From positions 1-64,000 of the forward strand of contig CAYQTA010000015.1 of assembly GCA_964420365.1 (NCBI GenBank): a stretch of 64,000 nucleotides of DNA, read 5' to 3'. Both the position numbers and the translations under genes were made by a program. Origin of the DNA: JAMOQA01 sp964420365. GTDB taxonomy: Bacteria > Acidobacteriota > Polarisedimenticolia > J045. Below are positions 1 to 9,747 of this stretch, one piece after another (position 1 is the first letter of the stretch; the number at the start of each line of letters is the position of its first letter). The notes under the pieces were generated by a model, which was not told the DNA's origin, searched no databases, and saw only the letters and a list, made by a program, of their open reading frames with translations.

Positions 1-12
1 TCGCCGGCGGGG

Positions 13-1287
<1,275 letters not shown>

Positions 1288-1336
1288 CGCATCCTCCGGG
1301 TCGGGCACCGGGTCCGGGGGCGGGACGGCCCCCGGG

Positions 1337-2527
1337 TCAAGTCTGCGGCGTGGCGCGGAAGGCCGCCAGCCGGGCGGCGTAGAACTCCTCGAGCCGGTCG
1401 ACCAGGCGGGGAACCGTGTAGGTCTCCCGGGTGACCCGGCCCCCTTCGGCGGCGCGGGCCCGGGCCGTCGGCAGGTCGGCGAGAAGCTCGGCAAGGGCGT
1501 GGGCCAGGGCTGCCGCGTCCCCCGGGGGGACGATCCGCCCCCAGGCCCCGTCGCCCAGCAGCTCCCTCGCGGCCCCGACCTCGGTGGCGACGACGGGAAC
1601 GCCCAGGGCCAGGGCCTCCTTGATCATCCCGGAGCTGGCGTCGCAACCAACCGACGGCAGGACCGCCACGTCGAGCCCCGCGAGGAAACCCGCCACGTCC
1701 TCGACGAACCCGAGGAAGTGGACCCGCTCGGCGATCCCGAGCTCCCGGGCGGTCGCCTCGAGCAGGTCGCGGTCGTCCCCGTCCCCGGCGAGGGCGACAT
1801 GAAGGCCGGGATGGGGCCCGGCGACCAGGGTCGCCGCGGCGTCCAGGAGATACCGCTGCCCCTTGTCGGGGACCAGCCGCGCGGCCGTCCCGACCAGGAC
1901 GTCCTCCGCGGCGAGCCCGAGCCGGCGGCGCAGCGCGTCCCGGTCCGGGGGAGGATCGAGGCGGAGGTCCGGTCGAAGGGCGCTGGGGATCACGGGCACG
2001 TCCGCGAGGTCCAGGGCGCCCCGCTCCGCCAGGGGCCGGTACCGGTCGAGCACCTCCCGGGCGACCACCGCGAGCCCGTCGAGCCCCCGCCGGTAGAGCC
2101 AGCGGTTGGCGGCGGAATCCCGGACCCGCTTCGTGTTGTGGCGGGTCAGCACGTGCACGAAGGGGGGCATCCCGGGCAGGAACCGGTGGGCGATCGCCAC
2201 GGCCCACGTGTCCTGGGAGCCGTGGGAGTGGACGACGTCGGGTCGCACGTCCCGGAAGAGGCGGGCGAGGGCCCGGATGTCGTGGAGCAGGTCCAGGACC
2301 CGGCCGGCGGCCCGGAAACGGACCTCGCCGAACACCTCGAGCCCGGCCTCCCGGGCCTGGCGGGCCGGTCGCCCTTCCCCGGGTACCGCCAGGATCACCC
2401 GGTGCCCCCGGGCCGCCAGCTCGCGGCAGACCCCGAGCACCCGGTTGATCTGGCCGCCCCAGCCCCGGTGAAAGTCGGTGTGGACGATCGTCCAGGGCCC
2501 CGCCACGCCCGCGCTCCTCCCGGTCAC
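1337..2527 (-). CDS. glycosyltransferase family 4
   Basis: 396 residues, two-Rossmann (GT-B) glycosyltransferase. The N-terminus has the typical acceptor-domain opening with a glycine-rich GGQINR loop, then H-x-H-x-SQDT. The C-terminal half carries GTAARLVPDKGQ (donor-domain strand and loop) and a D-x7-E variant of the E-x7-E nucleotide-sugar motif (DASSGMIKE). The start is a GTG whose last bases overlap the TGA of the upstream gmhA gene in a GTGA overlap, so translation is probably coupled. Linkage with a phosphoheptose isomerase suggests transfer of a heptose or another sugar onto lipopolysaccharide core or a related glycan; the acceptor and donor are not determined by the sequence. Confidence 0.87.
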   Translation of the reverse strand: MTGRSAGVAGPWTIVHTDFHRGWGGQINRVLGVCRELAARGHRVILAVPGEGRPARQAREAGLEVFGEVRFRAAGRVLDLLHDIRALARLFRDVRPDVVHSHGSQDTWAVAIAHRFLPGMPPFVHVLTRHNTKRVRDSAANRWLYRRGLDGLAVVAREVLDRYRPLAERGALDLADVPVIPSALRPDLRLDPPPDRDALRRRLGLAAEDVLVGTAARLVPDKGQRYLLDAAATLVAGPHPGLHVALAGDGDDRDLLEATARELGIAERVHFLGFVEDVAGFLAGLDVAVLPSVGCDASSGMIKEALALGVPVVATEVGAARELLGDGAWGRIVPPGDAAALAHALAELLADLPTARARAAEGGRVTRETYTVPRLVDRLEEFYAARLAAFRATPQT

Positions 2528-3105
2528 GGACGCTCGAGGAAGAGCTCGCGCTCCACGAGCTCGCACAGGACGTGTCCCACCAGGACGTGGACCTCCTGGA
2601 TCCGGGCGGTCTTCTCGCCGGGCACGACCAGGGCGTGGTCGCAGACCTCCCGGATCGTGCCTCCGTCCCGGCCGAGGAACCCGACGGTCGTCATCCCCCG
2701 CTCGCGGGCCGCCCGGAGCCCGGCGAGGACGTTCCGGGACCGGCCGGACGTGGAGATCCCGATCGCCACGTCGCCCCGTCCCCCCAGCGCCTCGACCTGC
2801 CGGGCGAAGACCAGGTCGTAGCCGTAGTCGTTGGCGACGGCGGTGAGGACCGACGTGTCGGTCGTCAGGGCGATCGCCGGGAGCGCCGGGCGCTCGAGCT
2901 GGAAACGGCCGGAGAGCTCCGCTGCCAGGTGCTGTGCGTCCGCGGCGCTGCCCCCGTTGCCGAAGAGCAGCACCTTGCCGCCGCCGCGCAGGCACCGGGC
3001 CAGGAGATCCCCGACCCGGAGGAGCTCGTCCGCGTGGAGTTCGAAGAAGCGCGCGACGAGGAACGCGTGCTCTTCCGCGATCGCCTGGACCTGCCTCGTC
3101 TCCAT
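2524..3105 (-). CDS. gmhA: phosphoheptose isomerase (SIS domain)
   Basis: 193 residues, the usual length of GmhA. It converts sedoheptulose 7-phosphate to D-glycero-D-manno-heptose 7-phosphate, the first step of ADP-heptose synthesis for lipopolysaccharide core. Seen: the SIS-domain phosphate loop GNGGSAADAQHLAAEL near residues 55-70, the second loop ISTSGRSRNV, and the C-terminal EKTARIQEVHVLVGHVLCE helix typical of GmhA. The start at 3105 is chosen for the AGGAGG upstream. DiaA-type SIS proteins are close relatives and cannot be fully excluded, but the glycosyltransferase neighbour supports GmhA. It is divergent from the fur-like gene across a 159-base gap. Confidence 0.88.
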   Translation of the reverse strand: METRQVQAIAEEHAFLVARFFELHADELLRVGDLLARCLRGGGKVLLFGNGGSAADAQHLAAELSGRFQLERPALPAIALTTDTSVLTAVANDYGYDLVFARQVEALGGRGDVAIGISTSGRSRNVLAGLRAARERGMTTVGFLGRDGGTIREVCDHALVVPGEKTARIQEVHVLVGHVLCELVERELFLERP

Positions 3106-3264
3106 CCCCACCTCCTGGCCGCGCGGCGGCGTCACCCCAAGTCTACGCCGGCCGCGGGGGCGGCGGGCATCTCCCCGTTGCCCGATGGGGGGGCGGGGTG
3201 TCAACATTCTTCACTCTTCGCCGGCGGGCGCGGTGCGCCCGGGCAGGGAAGGAGTGGACGGAGG

Positions 3265-3723
3265 ATGCGGCCCCTCGGACCGGGCGAGACCCTCGAGCAG
3301 CGCCTGCGGGAGGTCGGGGTGCGGATCACGGCCCCCCGGCGGGCGATCCTGCGGGTCCTCGAGGAGGCCCGGGAACACCTGGACGTCGAGCAGATCATGG
3401 CGCGGGCGCGGAGGCTGGACCCGCGGATCCACCGGGCGACCGTCTACCGGACCGTGGAGCTGCTCAAGCGGCTGGGCCTCCTGGACGAGCTCGACCTGCT
3501 CCACGTGCGGGGGGACCGCCACTTCTACGAGCTTCGCCGGGGGGGCGATCACGCCCACCTGATCTGCACGTCCTGCGGCCGGGTCATCGAGCCCGGTGGC
3601 GTCGTCCGGTTCTGCCGGGACCACCTGGCTGCCGGGACGGAGTTCCGCATCGAGTACATCCGCCTCGAGGTCGGCGGGACCTGCCCGGACTGCCTCGCCC
3701 GGGAGAGGTCCGAGCGCCGCTGA
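3265..3723 (+). CDS. Fur family metal-dependent repressor
   Basis: 152 residues. Winged-helix DNA-binding domain with ITAPRRAILRVLE and the recognition helix region HRATVYRTVELLKRLGLL, followed by a dimerisation domain with the regulatory-metal histidines (RHFYE, GDHAHLICTSC) and two structural-zinc CxxC pairs at C101/C104 and C140/C143. This is the complete Fur/Zur/PerR architecture; which metal or oxidant it senses cannot be read off reliably. ATG at 3265 follows a GGAGG-like stretch. It is divergent from gmhA and is followed after 33 bases by an aminotransferase in the same direction. I found no convincing Fur box in the short upstream gap. Confidence 0.88.
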   Translation: MRPLGPGETLEQRLREVGVRITAPRRAILRVLEEAREHLDVEQIMARARRLDPRIHRATVYRTVELLKRLGLLDELDLLHVRGDRHFYELRRGGDHAHLICTSCGRVIEPGGVVRFCRDHLAAGTEFRIEYIRLEVGGTCPDCLARERSERR

Positions 3724-3756
3724 ACGGCCCGCGGGCTCCGCGGGCGGGAGGTCCCG

Positions 3757-4929
3757 ATGAACACGGTTGCCCGGTCGATCGCGGAGAAGCTGTCCCGCGC
3801 TTCCTGGATCCGGAGGATGTTCGAGGAGGGGGCCCGGCTCAAGGCCGAGCGCGGCGCGGAGAACGTCTTCGATTTCACCTTGGGGAACCCGGAGATCGAG
3901 CCGCCGGCCGCCCTCCTCGAGGCGGCACGGCGCGCCCTCGACGGCTCGACTCCCCGGGCCCACGCCTACATGCCGAACGCCGGCTTCCCGGAGGTACGCG
4001 AGACGATCGCCCGACGCCTCGCGGCGGCGACGGGGCTGCCATTCGCCGCCCGGCACGTGATCATGACCGTCGGGGCGGGGGGCGGCCTGAACACGATCCT
4101 CAAGGCGATCCTCGACCCGGGGGACGAGGTGATCGCCCTGGCCCCGTACTTCGTCGAGTACGGGTTCTACGCGACGAACCACGGCGGAAAGCTGGTCGTC
4201 GTCCAGACCGGGGACGACTTCCTGCCCGATGTCGACGCGATCCGGGCGGCGATCACGCCGCGAACCCGCGCGATCATCGTCAATTCCCCGAACAACCCGA
4301 CCGGTGTCGTCTACCCGCCCCGCGTCTTCGAGGAGCTGGAGGCGATGCTGCGGGAGTTCGACCAGCCGATCACCGTGATCTCGGACGAGCCGTACCGGGC
4401 GCTGGTGTTCGACGACGTCGAGGTCCCCGAGGTGCCGGCCCTCGTGACGCGTGCGGTCGTCGTCACGTCCTGGTCGAAGACCCTCGCGATTCCCGGGGAG
4501 CGGATCGGGTACCTGGCGATCTCCCCGCGGGTCCCCGATGCCGAGGATCTCGTCGACGCCTGCACGTTCACCAACCGAATCCTCGGCTTCGTCAACGCGC
4601 CGGCCCTCTGGCAGCGGGTCGTCGCCCGGGTCGGGGAGCTGACGGTCGACGTGGCTCCCTACCGCCGCAAGCGGGACATCCTCTGGGAGGGACTCCGGGA
4701 GATCGGCTACGAGTGCGTGCGCCCGCAGGGCGCCTTCTACCTGTTCCCCCGGACGCCGATCGAGGACGACGTCGCGTTCGTGCGCCGGCTCGCCGAGGAG
4801 GGAGTGCTCGCGGTCCCGGGCTCCGGGTTCGGCCGCCCGGGGCACATGCGGCTCTCGATAACCGTTCCGGAGGACGCCGTAAGGAGATCGCTCCCGGGGT
4901 TCGCCCGGGCCTTCCGGGCTTTCCGCTGA
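3757..4929 (+). CDS. class I/II aminotransferase (PLP-dependent)
   Basis: 390 residues, fold-type I aminotransferase. Seen: the substrate-side motif NSPNNPTGVVYP, the cofactor-binding DEPYR, and the PLP Schiff-base lysine K241 in SWSKTLAIPGERIGY; a C-terminal substrate-carboxylate arginine is in GHMRLS. This resembles the aspartate/aromatic aminotransferase subgroup (Ib). Specific amino-acid substrate is not determined. The ATG at 3757 is preceded by GGGAGGT. It sits 33 bases after the fur-like gene and may be co-transcribed, but nothing links it functionally. Confidence 0.9.
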   Translation: MNTVARSIAEKLSRASWIRRMFEEGARLKAERGAENVFDFTLGNPEIEPPAALLEAARRALDGSTPRAHAYMPNAGFPEVRETIARRLAAATGLPFAARHVIMTVGAGGGLNTILKAILDPGDEVIALAPYFVEYGFYATNHGGKLVVVQTGDDFLPDVDAIRAAITPRTRAIIVNSPNNPTGVVYPPRVFEELEAMLREFDQPITVISDEPYRALVFDDVEVPEVPALVTRAVVVTSWSKTLAIPGERIGYLAISPRVPDAEDLVDACTFTNRILGFVNAPALWQRVVARVGELTVDVAPYRRKRDILWEGLREIGYECVRPQGAFYLFPRTPIEDDVAFVRRLAEEGVLAVPGSGFGRPGHMRLSITVPEDAVRRSLPGFARAFRAFR

Positions 4930-5107
4930 GACAGGTGTAGACTGAACGGGTCGGAACCCCCGAGAACTTGCCCGGAGCCCGCGGCGGTTCCATCTTCTAA
5001 CCGGCCGACGGGCCCTCCCGGAAGGACGGGGGGCGGCGTGCGGGAAGCAAGGAAGTGTCGGCGTCCGCCGCGAGCCCGGGCGGCGGCGCGAGAAGGAGAT
5101 GGAACCG

Positions 5108-5635
5108 ATGAAGTGGATGAGAAAGGTCTCGGTACTCGTGGTGGCCCTCGCCCTGTCCCTCGGGTTCGCCCTCGCGGCGGATCTCGGGGGAACCGCCTGG
5201 CAGCTCTCGGGAACGACGAAGGACAAGGTGAAGAAGGTCGGCAGCCAGAAGGACGTCCTGCCGGAGACCTACATGTACTTCGACCCGGACGGGACCTGCA
5301 CGATCCAGGTGTGCGACCCGGACGAGGGCGGATGCGAGGGCCTGCCCTGCACGTGGGAGAGCAGCGAGGGCAGCCGGAAGTTCACGTTCCAGATGGACGA
5401 TGACGCCCTCGAGGAGATCCTGGGCAACGCCTTCGAGGACCTGGTCGGGGCCGAGCCCACCGACGGGACCATCCTGATGAACCGCGGCAAGGGCAAGGTC
5501 TCGAAGGACATGAGCAAGATCAAGCTGAAGCTGAAGCTGAAGGCCTCGCTGACGACGACCGTCGAGGGTGAGACGGTCACCCGGAAGACCACGGTCAAGT
5601 TGAAGGCGAAGGGAACGCAGATCAACCCGAAGTAG
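5108..5635 (+). CDS. secreted hypothetical protein, tandem paralog 1
   Basis: 175 residues with a clear Sec signal peptide (about 24 residues, ending ALA-A). The mature part begins ADLGGTAWQLSG, then a Lys-rich KDKVKK segment, a FDPDGTC motif, two CxnC-like cysteine pairs, and a C-terminal GKGKVSKDMSKIKLKLKLKA stretch of alternating Lys/hydrophobic residues typical of an amphipathic beta strand series. I recognise no family. The start is placed at 5108 rather than 5099 because AAGGAG abuts the earlier ATG with no spacer but is about 9 bases before 5108. The next gene is a paralog. Confidence 0.75.
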   Translation: MKWMRKVSVLVVALALSLGFALAADLGGTAWQLSGTTKDKVKKVGSQKDVLPETYMYFDPDGTCTIQVCDPDEGGCEGLPCTWESSEGSRKFTFQMDDDALEEILGNAFEDLVGAEPTDGTILMNRGKGKVSKDMSKIKLKLKLKASLTTTVEGETVTRKTTVKLKAKGTQINPK

Positions 5636-5713
5636 TTCCCCTCGCGATCCACCAGTCCGTTCCCGCGGCCCGAGCGGGACGGGAGAGAGCAGAACGGCAA
5701 GAGGAGGGTCGAC

Positions 5714-6271
5714 ATGAACGTCACGAAGAGCGTCCGGCACGTGCTGCTGCTCGCCGTCGTGCTCGCGTGCGCGGTGAGCCTGGCGGCGGCCGCCGATCTC
5801 GGCGGTACCCGCTGGGAGATCGGCGGGTTCGTGAAGAGCAAGGTCAAGAAGATCGGCCGGGAGAAGCAGGACATTCCGACCGCCTACCTTTCCTTCGAGG
5901 AAGACGGGCAGTGCGAGCTGGAGTTCTCCCTGCCGGGCTTCCCGGTGACCGAGGCCATCACGCCCGTGGTGACGATCGGCTGCACCTGGGAATCCGGCCA
6001 CGGCCGCAGGTTCACGGTGAACTTCAACGACGAGGACCTGCAGGATGCGCTCTCCCTGTTCCTCGGATCGTTCTTCTCCCTGACGCCGGATGAGCTCCAG
6101 GTGACGACGGAGAAGGCGAAGGGGAAGGTCTCGAAGGACCTGGAGCGCATCAAGCTGAAGGTCGGGTTGAAGGCCGACGTGGCCGCCGAGGTGAACGGCG
6201 AGACGGTCAACCGCCGGATGAAGACGAAGATGATCTTCACCGGGACGGCCGTCGAAGAGGAGGGCCGCTAG
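5714..6271 (+). CDS. secreted hypothetical protein, tandem paralog 2
   Basis: 185 residues, signal peptide ending LAAA-A. It repeats the plan of the gene before it: ADLGGTRWEIGG, a KSKVKKIGREKQD segment, a FEEDGQC motif, and GKVSKDLERIKLKVGLKA near the C-terminus. The two differ in the middle (this copy has a GFPVTEAITPVV insert) so the duplication is old. RBS GAGGAGG precedes the ATG. A strong intrinsic terminator follows, so the two paralogs likely form one transcript. Function unknown; a lipid-binding or beta-barrel-like small secreted domain is a guess only. Confidence 0.75.
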   Translation: MNVTKSVRHVLLLAVVLACAVSLAAAADLGGTRWEIGGFVKSKVKKIGREKQDIPTAYLSFEEDGQCELEFSLPGFPVTEAITPVVTIGCTWESGHGRRFTVNFNDEDLQDALSLFLGSFFSLTPDELQVTTEKAKGKVSKDLERIKLKVGLKADVAAEVNGETVNRRMKTKMIFTGTAVEEEGR

Positions 6272-6302
6272 GCCACCCGGGCGGAACGAAACGGAACGAC
6301 GA

Positions 6303-6340
6303 GGGGGCGGGGCCGACGGCCCCGCCCCCCTTTCTCTTTC
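6303..6340 (+). terminator. rho-independent terminator
   Basis: A perfect 12-bp GC stem (6303-6314 with 6318-6329, loop GAC) is followed by TTTCTCTTTC. It lies 31 bases past the second secreted paralog and separates it from the convergent large secreted protein. Confidence 0.88.
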
Positions 6341-6356
6341 CGCTCGGAATGGCCGA

Positions 6357-8552
6357 CTACCAGCGCCAGCGCCGGCGGGAGGTGAAGTCCTCCACGCGGA
6401 AACCGCCGAACTGGTCGCCGATCGACAGCGGCTTGTTGCAGGACGTGACGAAGCGCACCTCGTGGAGAATGTTCCCGTCGGCGTCGAGCACGCGCCAGAT
6501 CAGGATGTTCGGGAGCTTGTGGCGGAACCGGCGCATCCGGAACCGCTTGTGGCGCTTGAAGACCTCCCAGGGACTGCCCGGGAGCTCCGAGTAGTCGAGG
6601 GAGAGGGAATCGCCGACGAGAACGTCGGTCCATTCCTTGAGCACGCGCCCCTTCTTGTTCACCACCTGCACCGTCACCGGCTCGGCGAAGAGCGGGTCGC
6701 CGTCGCAGACCACCTTGCCGTCCTGGTCGTTGCTGGTCGCGGCGCAGGAGTCGCCGGTGTAGTCCATGACGATCCTCTTGAGACCGCCCCGGCACTCCCC
6801 GCCGGCTTCCTCGTTCTCCTCGGCCGGGGCGAAGTACTGGACCTTGTAGGCCTTTGCCTCGCAGCCGGCCTCCCCGGTGGCAACGGCGTCGAACCGGGTC
6901 TTCTTCCAGGTCTTCGTGGTCGCCGTGAACGTCGCCGTCTCTCCCGGGGCGAGGTGCGACGCGTAGCCGACCTCGCCGAGAAGGTCGTCGTTGACCACGA
7001 GCTCGCCGGCGTCGGCCGTGCCGCTGTTCGTCACGGTGTAGGTGATCGTCGTGTCGGTGACCAGGCTGACCTCGTCGCCCCCGGAGGTCGTGAACCCGGC
7101 CAGGTAGAAGCTGCCGAACTGGTCGCCGGCGAACACCTTCTCGCTGCAGTCGACGTGGATCTTGGCCCGCTCCAGCTCCTCGCCGGTGGCCGGGTCGATC
7201 ACGCGGAACCAGGCCAGCCCGCCGAGATCATCGAGCCCCGCCTCGGCGGCATCGAAGGTCAGCAGGTCGCCGAGGTGGACGTTCTCCCGCCGACCGATCA
7301 CCGTCCCGCAGCCGCGGACCAGCTCGACGGTGGCCGGCTCGAGGAAGCCGGCGGTGCCCCAGCAGCCCGAGAGGAAGGCCTGCAGGTGGTCGCTCGCCTC
7401 GCAGCCCTGGCCCGTGTACTCGACGGTGATCGTCGTCATCGGCCCCGAGCACTCCATCGGCGGGTACTCGGGCTCTTCCGGATCGATGCTCATCGACATC
7501 TCGAGGGCGCACTCCCCGGCCTCCTCGCAGGCCCGGTCGAAGTCGAGGGTGGCCGCGAAGTCGACGAAGTTCTGGTAGTGCTCGTCCGTCCGGCTCTTCG
7601 GAAGCAGCTCGTGCTGGAAGCAGGCCCAGGTGCTGCCGGCGGGCAGGTCGACCTGGCCCTGGAACACCGAGATCTTGTGACCCTTGAAGCCGAAGTCGGC
7701 ATTGATGATCTTGTTCTCCTCGAGGATCGAGAAGATGTCGATGAGCGATTCCGGGTGGTCACCGGACCCGGTGGCGAACCAGGTCCGTTCCGGGGCGCCG
7801 TAGGAAACCCGGTCGGTGCCCGGCACCTCGTAGACGTCCTGGTGGGTGCCTCCGATGGCGATGGACAGCGTCGCGGTCTGGTCGCACTCGAGGGCGTCGA
7901 AGTCGAAGCAGATCACCTCGCTGTTCGCCTGGTCCTCGTACCCTTCCATGCGGTGATAGCGATCGTAGTTGGCGACGTCTGCTCCCTCGAGAGCGATCAC
8001 TTCCCGGTCACCCTCGCCTGCCGGCACCTGGTAGAGGACGACGATCGCGATGCCGTGCTGCTCGCGGTAAGGACGCTGGCCATCCGCGCCCCGCTCGTTG
8101 AAGTCGGAGAAGGTGAAGACGTTCTCCCCTTCCTGGAGCGCCCAGAGGGGCAGCTCGGCCTTCATCACGACCTCGCCCCCGGTCTGGTCGGCCTCGTCGG
8201 GGAAAATCACGTTCCGGCGGCCCACCTCGGTGCCGACCAGCTCGTACGGCGAGTCCAGGGCTCCGCCGGTGACGGAGATCGACGGGTCCGGGTTGCCGTC
8301 GGCGTTCGTCTTTCCGGACCAGAACACCCAGGCGTGCAGGGGATCGCCGGGCACGTCGATCGTGATCGCGTGGTCCCCGTCCTGGGTTCCGACGCCGGCG
8401 ACCGCGGCGCGAACCTCGCCCCCGGAGACGCGCTGCAGCTCGTGGAGCGGCACGTCGAACGGCTGCGAGTCCTGGGCGAGGACGGGAAAGGTCAGCAGGA
8501 AGAGCGTGGCCAGGACGACCCCGGTCCACGCCATGCGGGACGGATGCACCAT
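6357..8552 (-). CDS. large secreted repeat protein (DUF3344/CARDB-like)
   Basis: 731 residues, signal peptide of about 27 residues ending VLA-Q. The N-terminal ~300 residues (HAWVFWSGKTN, ENVFTFSDFNERG) resemble the beta-rich DUF3344 surface domain. Two homologous ~130-residue modules follow: one starting MTTITVEYTGQGC and ending KVFAGDQFGSFYLAGF, the other starting LKRIVMDYTGDSC and ending KPLSIGDQFGGFRVEDF. Between them is a CARDB/DUF11-like beta-sandwich (TITYTVTNSGTADAGELVV). Cysteines are frequent, implying disulfides outside the cytoplasm. Start chosen at 8552 with GGGGAGGA upstream. Probably a surface or extracellular structural protein; no catalytic motif seen. Confidence 0.78.
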   Translation of the reverse strand: MVHPSRMAWTGVVLATLFLLTFPVLAQDSQPFDVPLHELQRVSGGEVRAAVAGVGTQDGDHAITIDVPGDPLHAWVFWSGKTNADGNPDPSISVTGGALDSPYELVGTEVGRRNVIFPDEADQTGGEVVMKAELPLWALQEGENVFTFSDFNERGADGQRPYREQHGIAIVVLYQVPAGEGDREVIALEGADVANYDRYHRMEGYEDQANSEVICFDFDALECDQTATLSIAIGGTHQDVYEVPGTDRVSYGAPERTWFATGSGDHPESLIDIFSILEENKIINADFGFKGHKISVFQGQVDLPAGSTWACFQHELLPKSRTDEHYQNFVDFAATLDFDRACEEAGECALEMSMSIDPEEPEYPPMECSGPMTTITVEYTGQGCEASDHLQAFLSGCWGTAGFLEPATVELVRGCGTVIGRRENVHLGDLLTFDAAEAGLDDLGGLAWFRVIDPATGEELERAKIHVDCSEKVFAGDQFGSFYLAGFTTSGGDEVSLVTDTTITYTVTNSGTADAGELVVNDDLLGEVGYASHLAPGETATFTATTKTWKKTRFDAVATGEAGCEAKAYKVQYFAPAEENEEAGGECRGGLKRIVMDYTGDSCAATSNDQDGKVVCDGDPLFAEPVTVQVVNKKGRVLKEWTDVLVGDSLSLDYSELPGSPWEVFKRHKRFRMRRFRHKLPNILIWRVLDADGNILHEVRFVTSCNKPLSIGDQFGGFRVEDFTSRRRWRW

Positions 8553-8740
8553 TTTGATTCCTCCCCCCGGACGGTCCTCCTGTCCGGGTGTTTCGTTGGT
8601 CCCCCCGTTGCGGCAGCGCCGAGCGTCGGCAGTATCGGCTGCCCAGCGGCCGGATACCGCGAAACCGGGTGGCCGGCAAGCGGAAAACGTCCGGGGGACG
8701 AAACGCCGGTCATCCGCTCTCGTTCGCTGCCTTTCGACAC

Positions 8741-8769
8741 TTGACACCCCTGTCCCGGAGGCCACACTT
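8741..8769 (+). promoter_or_regulatory. candidate sigma-70 promoter of the ABC transporter operon
   Basis: A perfect TTGACA (8741-8746) is followed 17 bases later by ACACTT, a weak -10. The ATP-binding gene starts at 8809, 40 bases on. Confidence 0.45.
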
Positions 8770-8808
8770 TCGACGGGGGGCGTTCCGCGCCCCGCGGAGG
8801 GATCGTGC

Positions 8809-9747
8809 ATGGGTGACGACGGCGGGAACGGCGCACCCCTCGTGTTCCGGGGGGTGACGAAGCGGTACCGCACCCACTTCTGGCAGCGGCCCGTGACGTC
8901 CCTTGCCGGGCTCGATCTCGCGGTGCGCCGCGGCGAGATCCTCGGGTTGCTGGGCCCGAACGGGGCCGGCAAGACGACGACGATCAAGCTCGCCCTCGGG
9001 CTGATCTTCCCGGACGCCGGGGAGGTTCGGCTGATGGGGCGACCTGCCAGCGACCCGGCAGCCCGCGTCCGCGTCGGCTTCCTGCCGGAGAACCCGTGGT
9101 TCCCGGACGACCTGACCGGCCGGGAACTGGTCGAGTTCGCCGGGCGGCTCCACGGCCTTCCCGCTGCCGAGCGCCGGCGCCGCGCGGCCGAGCTGCTCGA
9201 GCTGGTCGGCCTCGCCCACGCGGCGGACCGGGCGATCCGGAAGTACTCGAAGGGGATGGTCCAGCGGGCCGGGATGGCGCGGGCGCTCGTCGCCGACCCG
9301 GAGTTCGTCATCCTGGACGAGCCGATGTCGGGTCTCGACCCGATCGGGCGCCGGGAGTTCCGGGACCTGGTGCTGTCCCTCCGGGACCGGGGCGTCACCG
9401 TCCTGTTCGCCTCTCACGTGCTGGCCGACGCCGAGATGCTGTGCGACCGGGTGGCGATCCTCCGGCAGGGACGGCTGGTCGACGTGCAGGAGCTGGGAGC
9501 CCTCGAGAGCCGTCGCCGGATCCTCGGCTGGGAGGTGGAGGCCCGCGGCGGCGGGCCGGTCGCCGGCGCGGAGGAGGTCTCGCGCCGCGGCGAGGAACGG
9601 CTGCTCCGCTTCCCGCCGGACACCGACGCCGAGGGGATCCTCGCCGCCCTCCGGGAGGCCGGGGCGCGGCCCGTCGCGATCGTGCCACGGAGGGAGACCC
9701 TGGAGGACCTGTTCCTGCGGGTCCTGGGCCGGGAGGAGGCCGCCTGA
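8809..9747 (+). CDS. ABC transporter ATP-binding protein
   Basis: 312 residues. Complete nucleotide-binding domain: Walker A GPNGAGKTTT near residue 50, signature KYSKGMVQRAG (a Y-S-K-G-M variant of LSGGQ common in ABC-2 exporters), Walker B FVILDEPMSGLD, and the switch histidine in FASHVLAD. A C-terminal ~80-residue DUF4162-like extension (ending LEDLFLRVLG) is usual in ABC-2 systems. It energises the permease encoded next, whose ATG overlaps this stop (TGATG). Substrate unknown; the downstream pilin and prepilin peptidase genes suggest an envelope role. Confidence 0.92.
   Translation: MGDDGGNGAPLVFRGVTKRYRTHFWQRPVTSLAGLDLAVRRGEILGLLGPNGAGKTTTIKLALGLIFPDAGEVRLMGRPASDPAARVRVGFLPENPWFPDDLTGRELVEFAGRLHGLPAAERRRRAAELLELVGLAHAADRAIRKYSKGMVQRAGMARALVADPEFVILDEPMSGLDPIGRREFRDLVLSLRDRGVTVLFASHVLADAEMLCDRVAILRQGRLVDVQELGALESRRRILGWEVEARGGGPVAGAEEVSRRGEERLLRFPPDTDAEGILAALREAGARPVAIVPRRETLEDLFLRVLGREEAA

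Noticed and set aside
3170..3215. Fur box in the gmhA/fur gap
   Set aside because: The sequence is GC-rich and shows no GATAATGAT-like palindrome.
4938..4943. TAGACT as the -10 of the tandem secreted paralogs
   Set aside because: It is 165 bases from the start codon with no matching -35; unsupported.
8567..8587. Leader hairpin with AGGAGG in its loop before the large secreted protein, as a riboswitch
   Set aside because: Only a 6-bp stem and no conserved riboswitch core; probably incidental.
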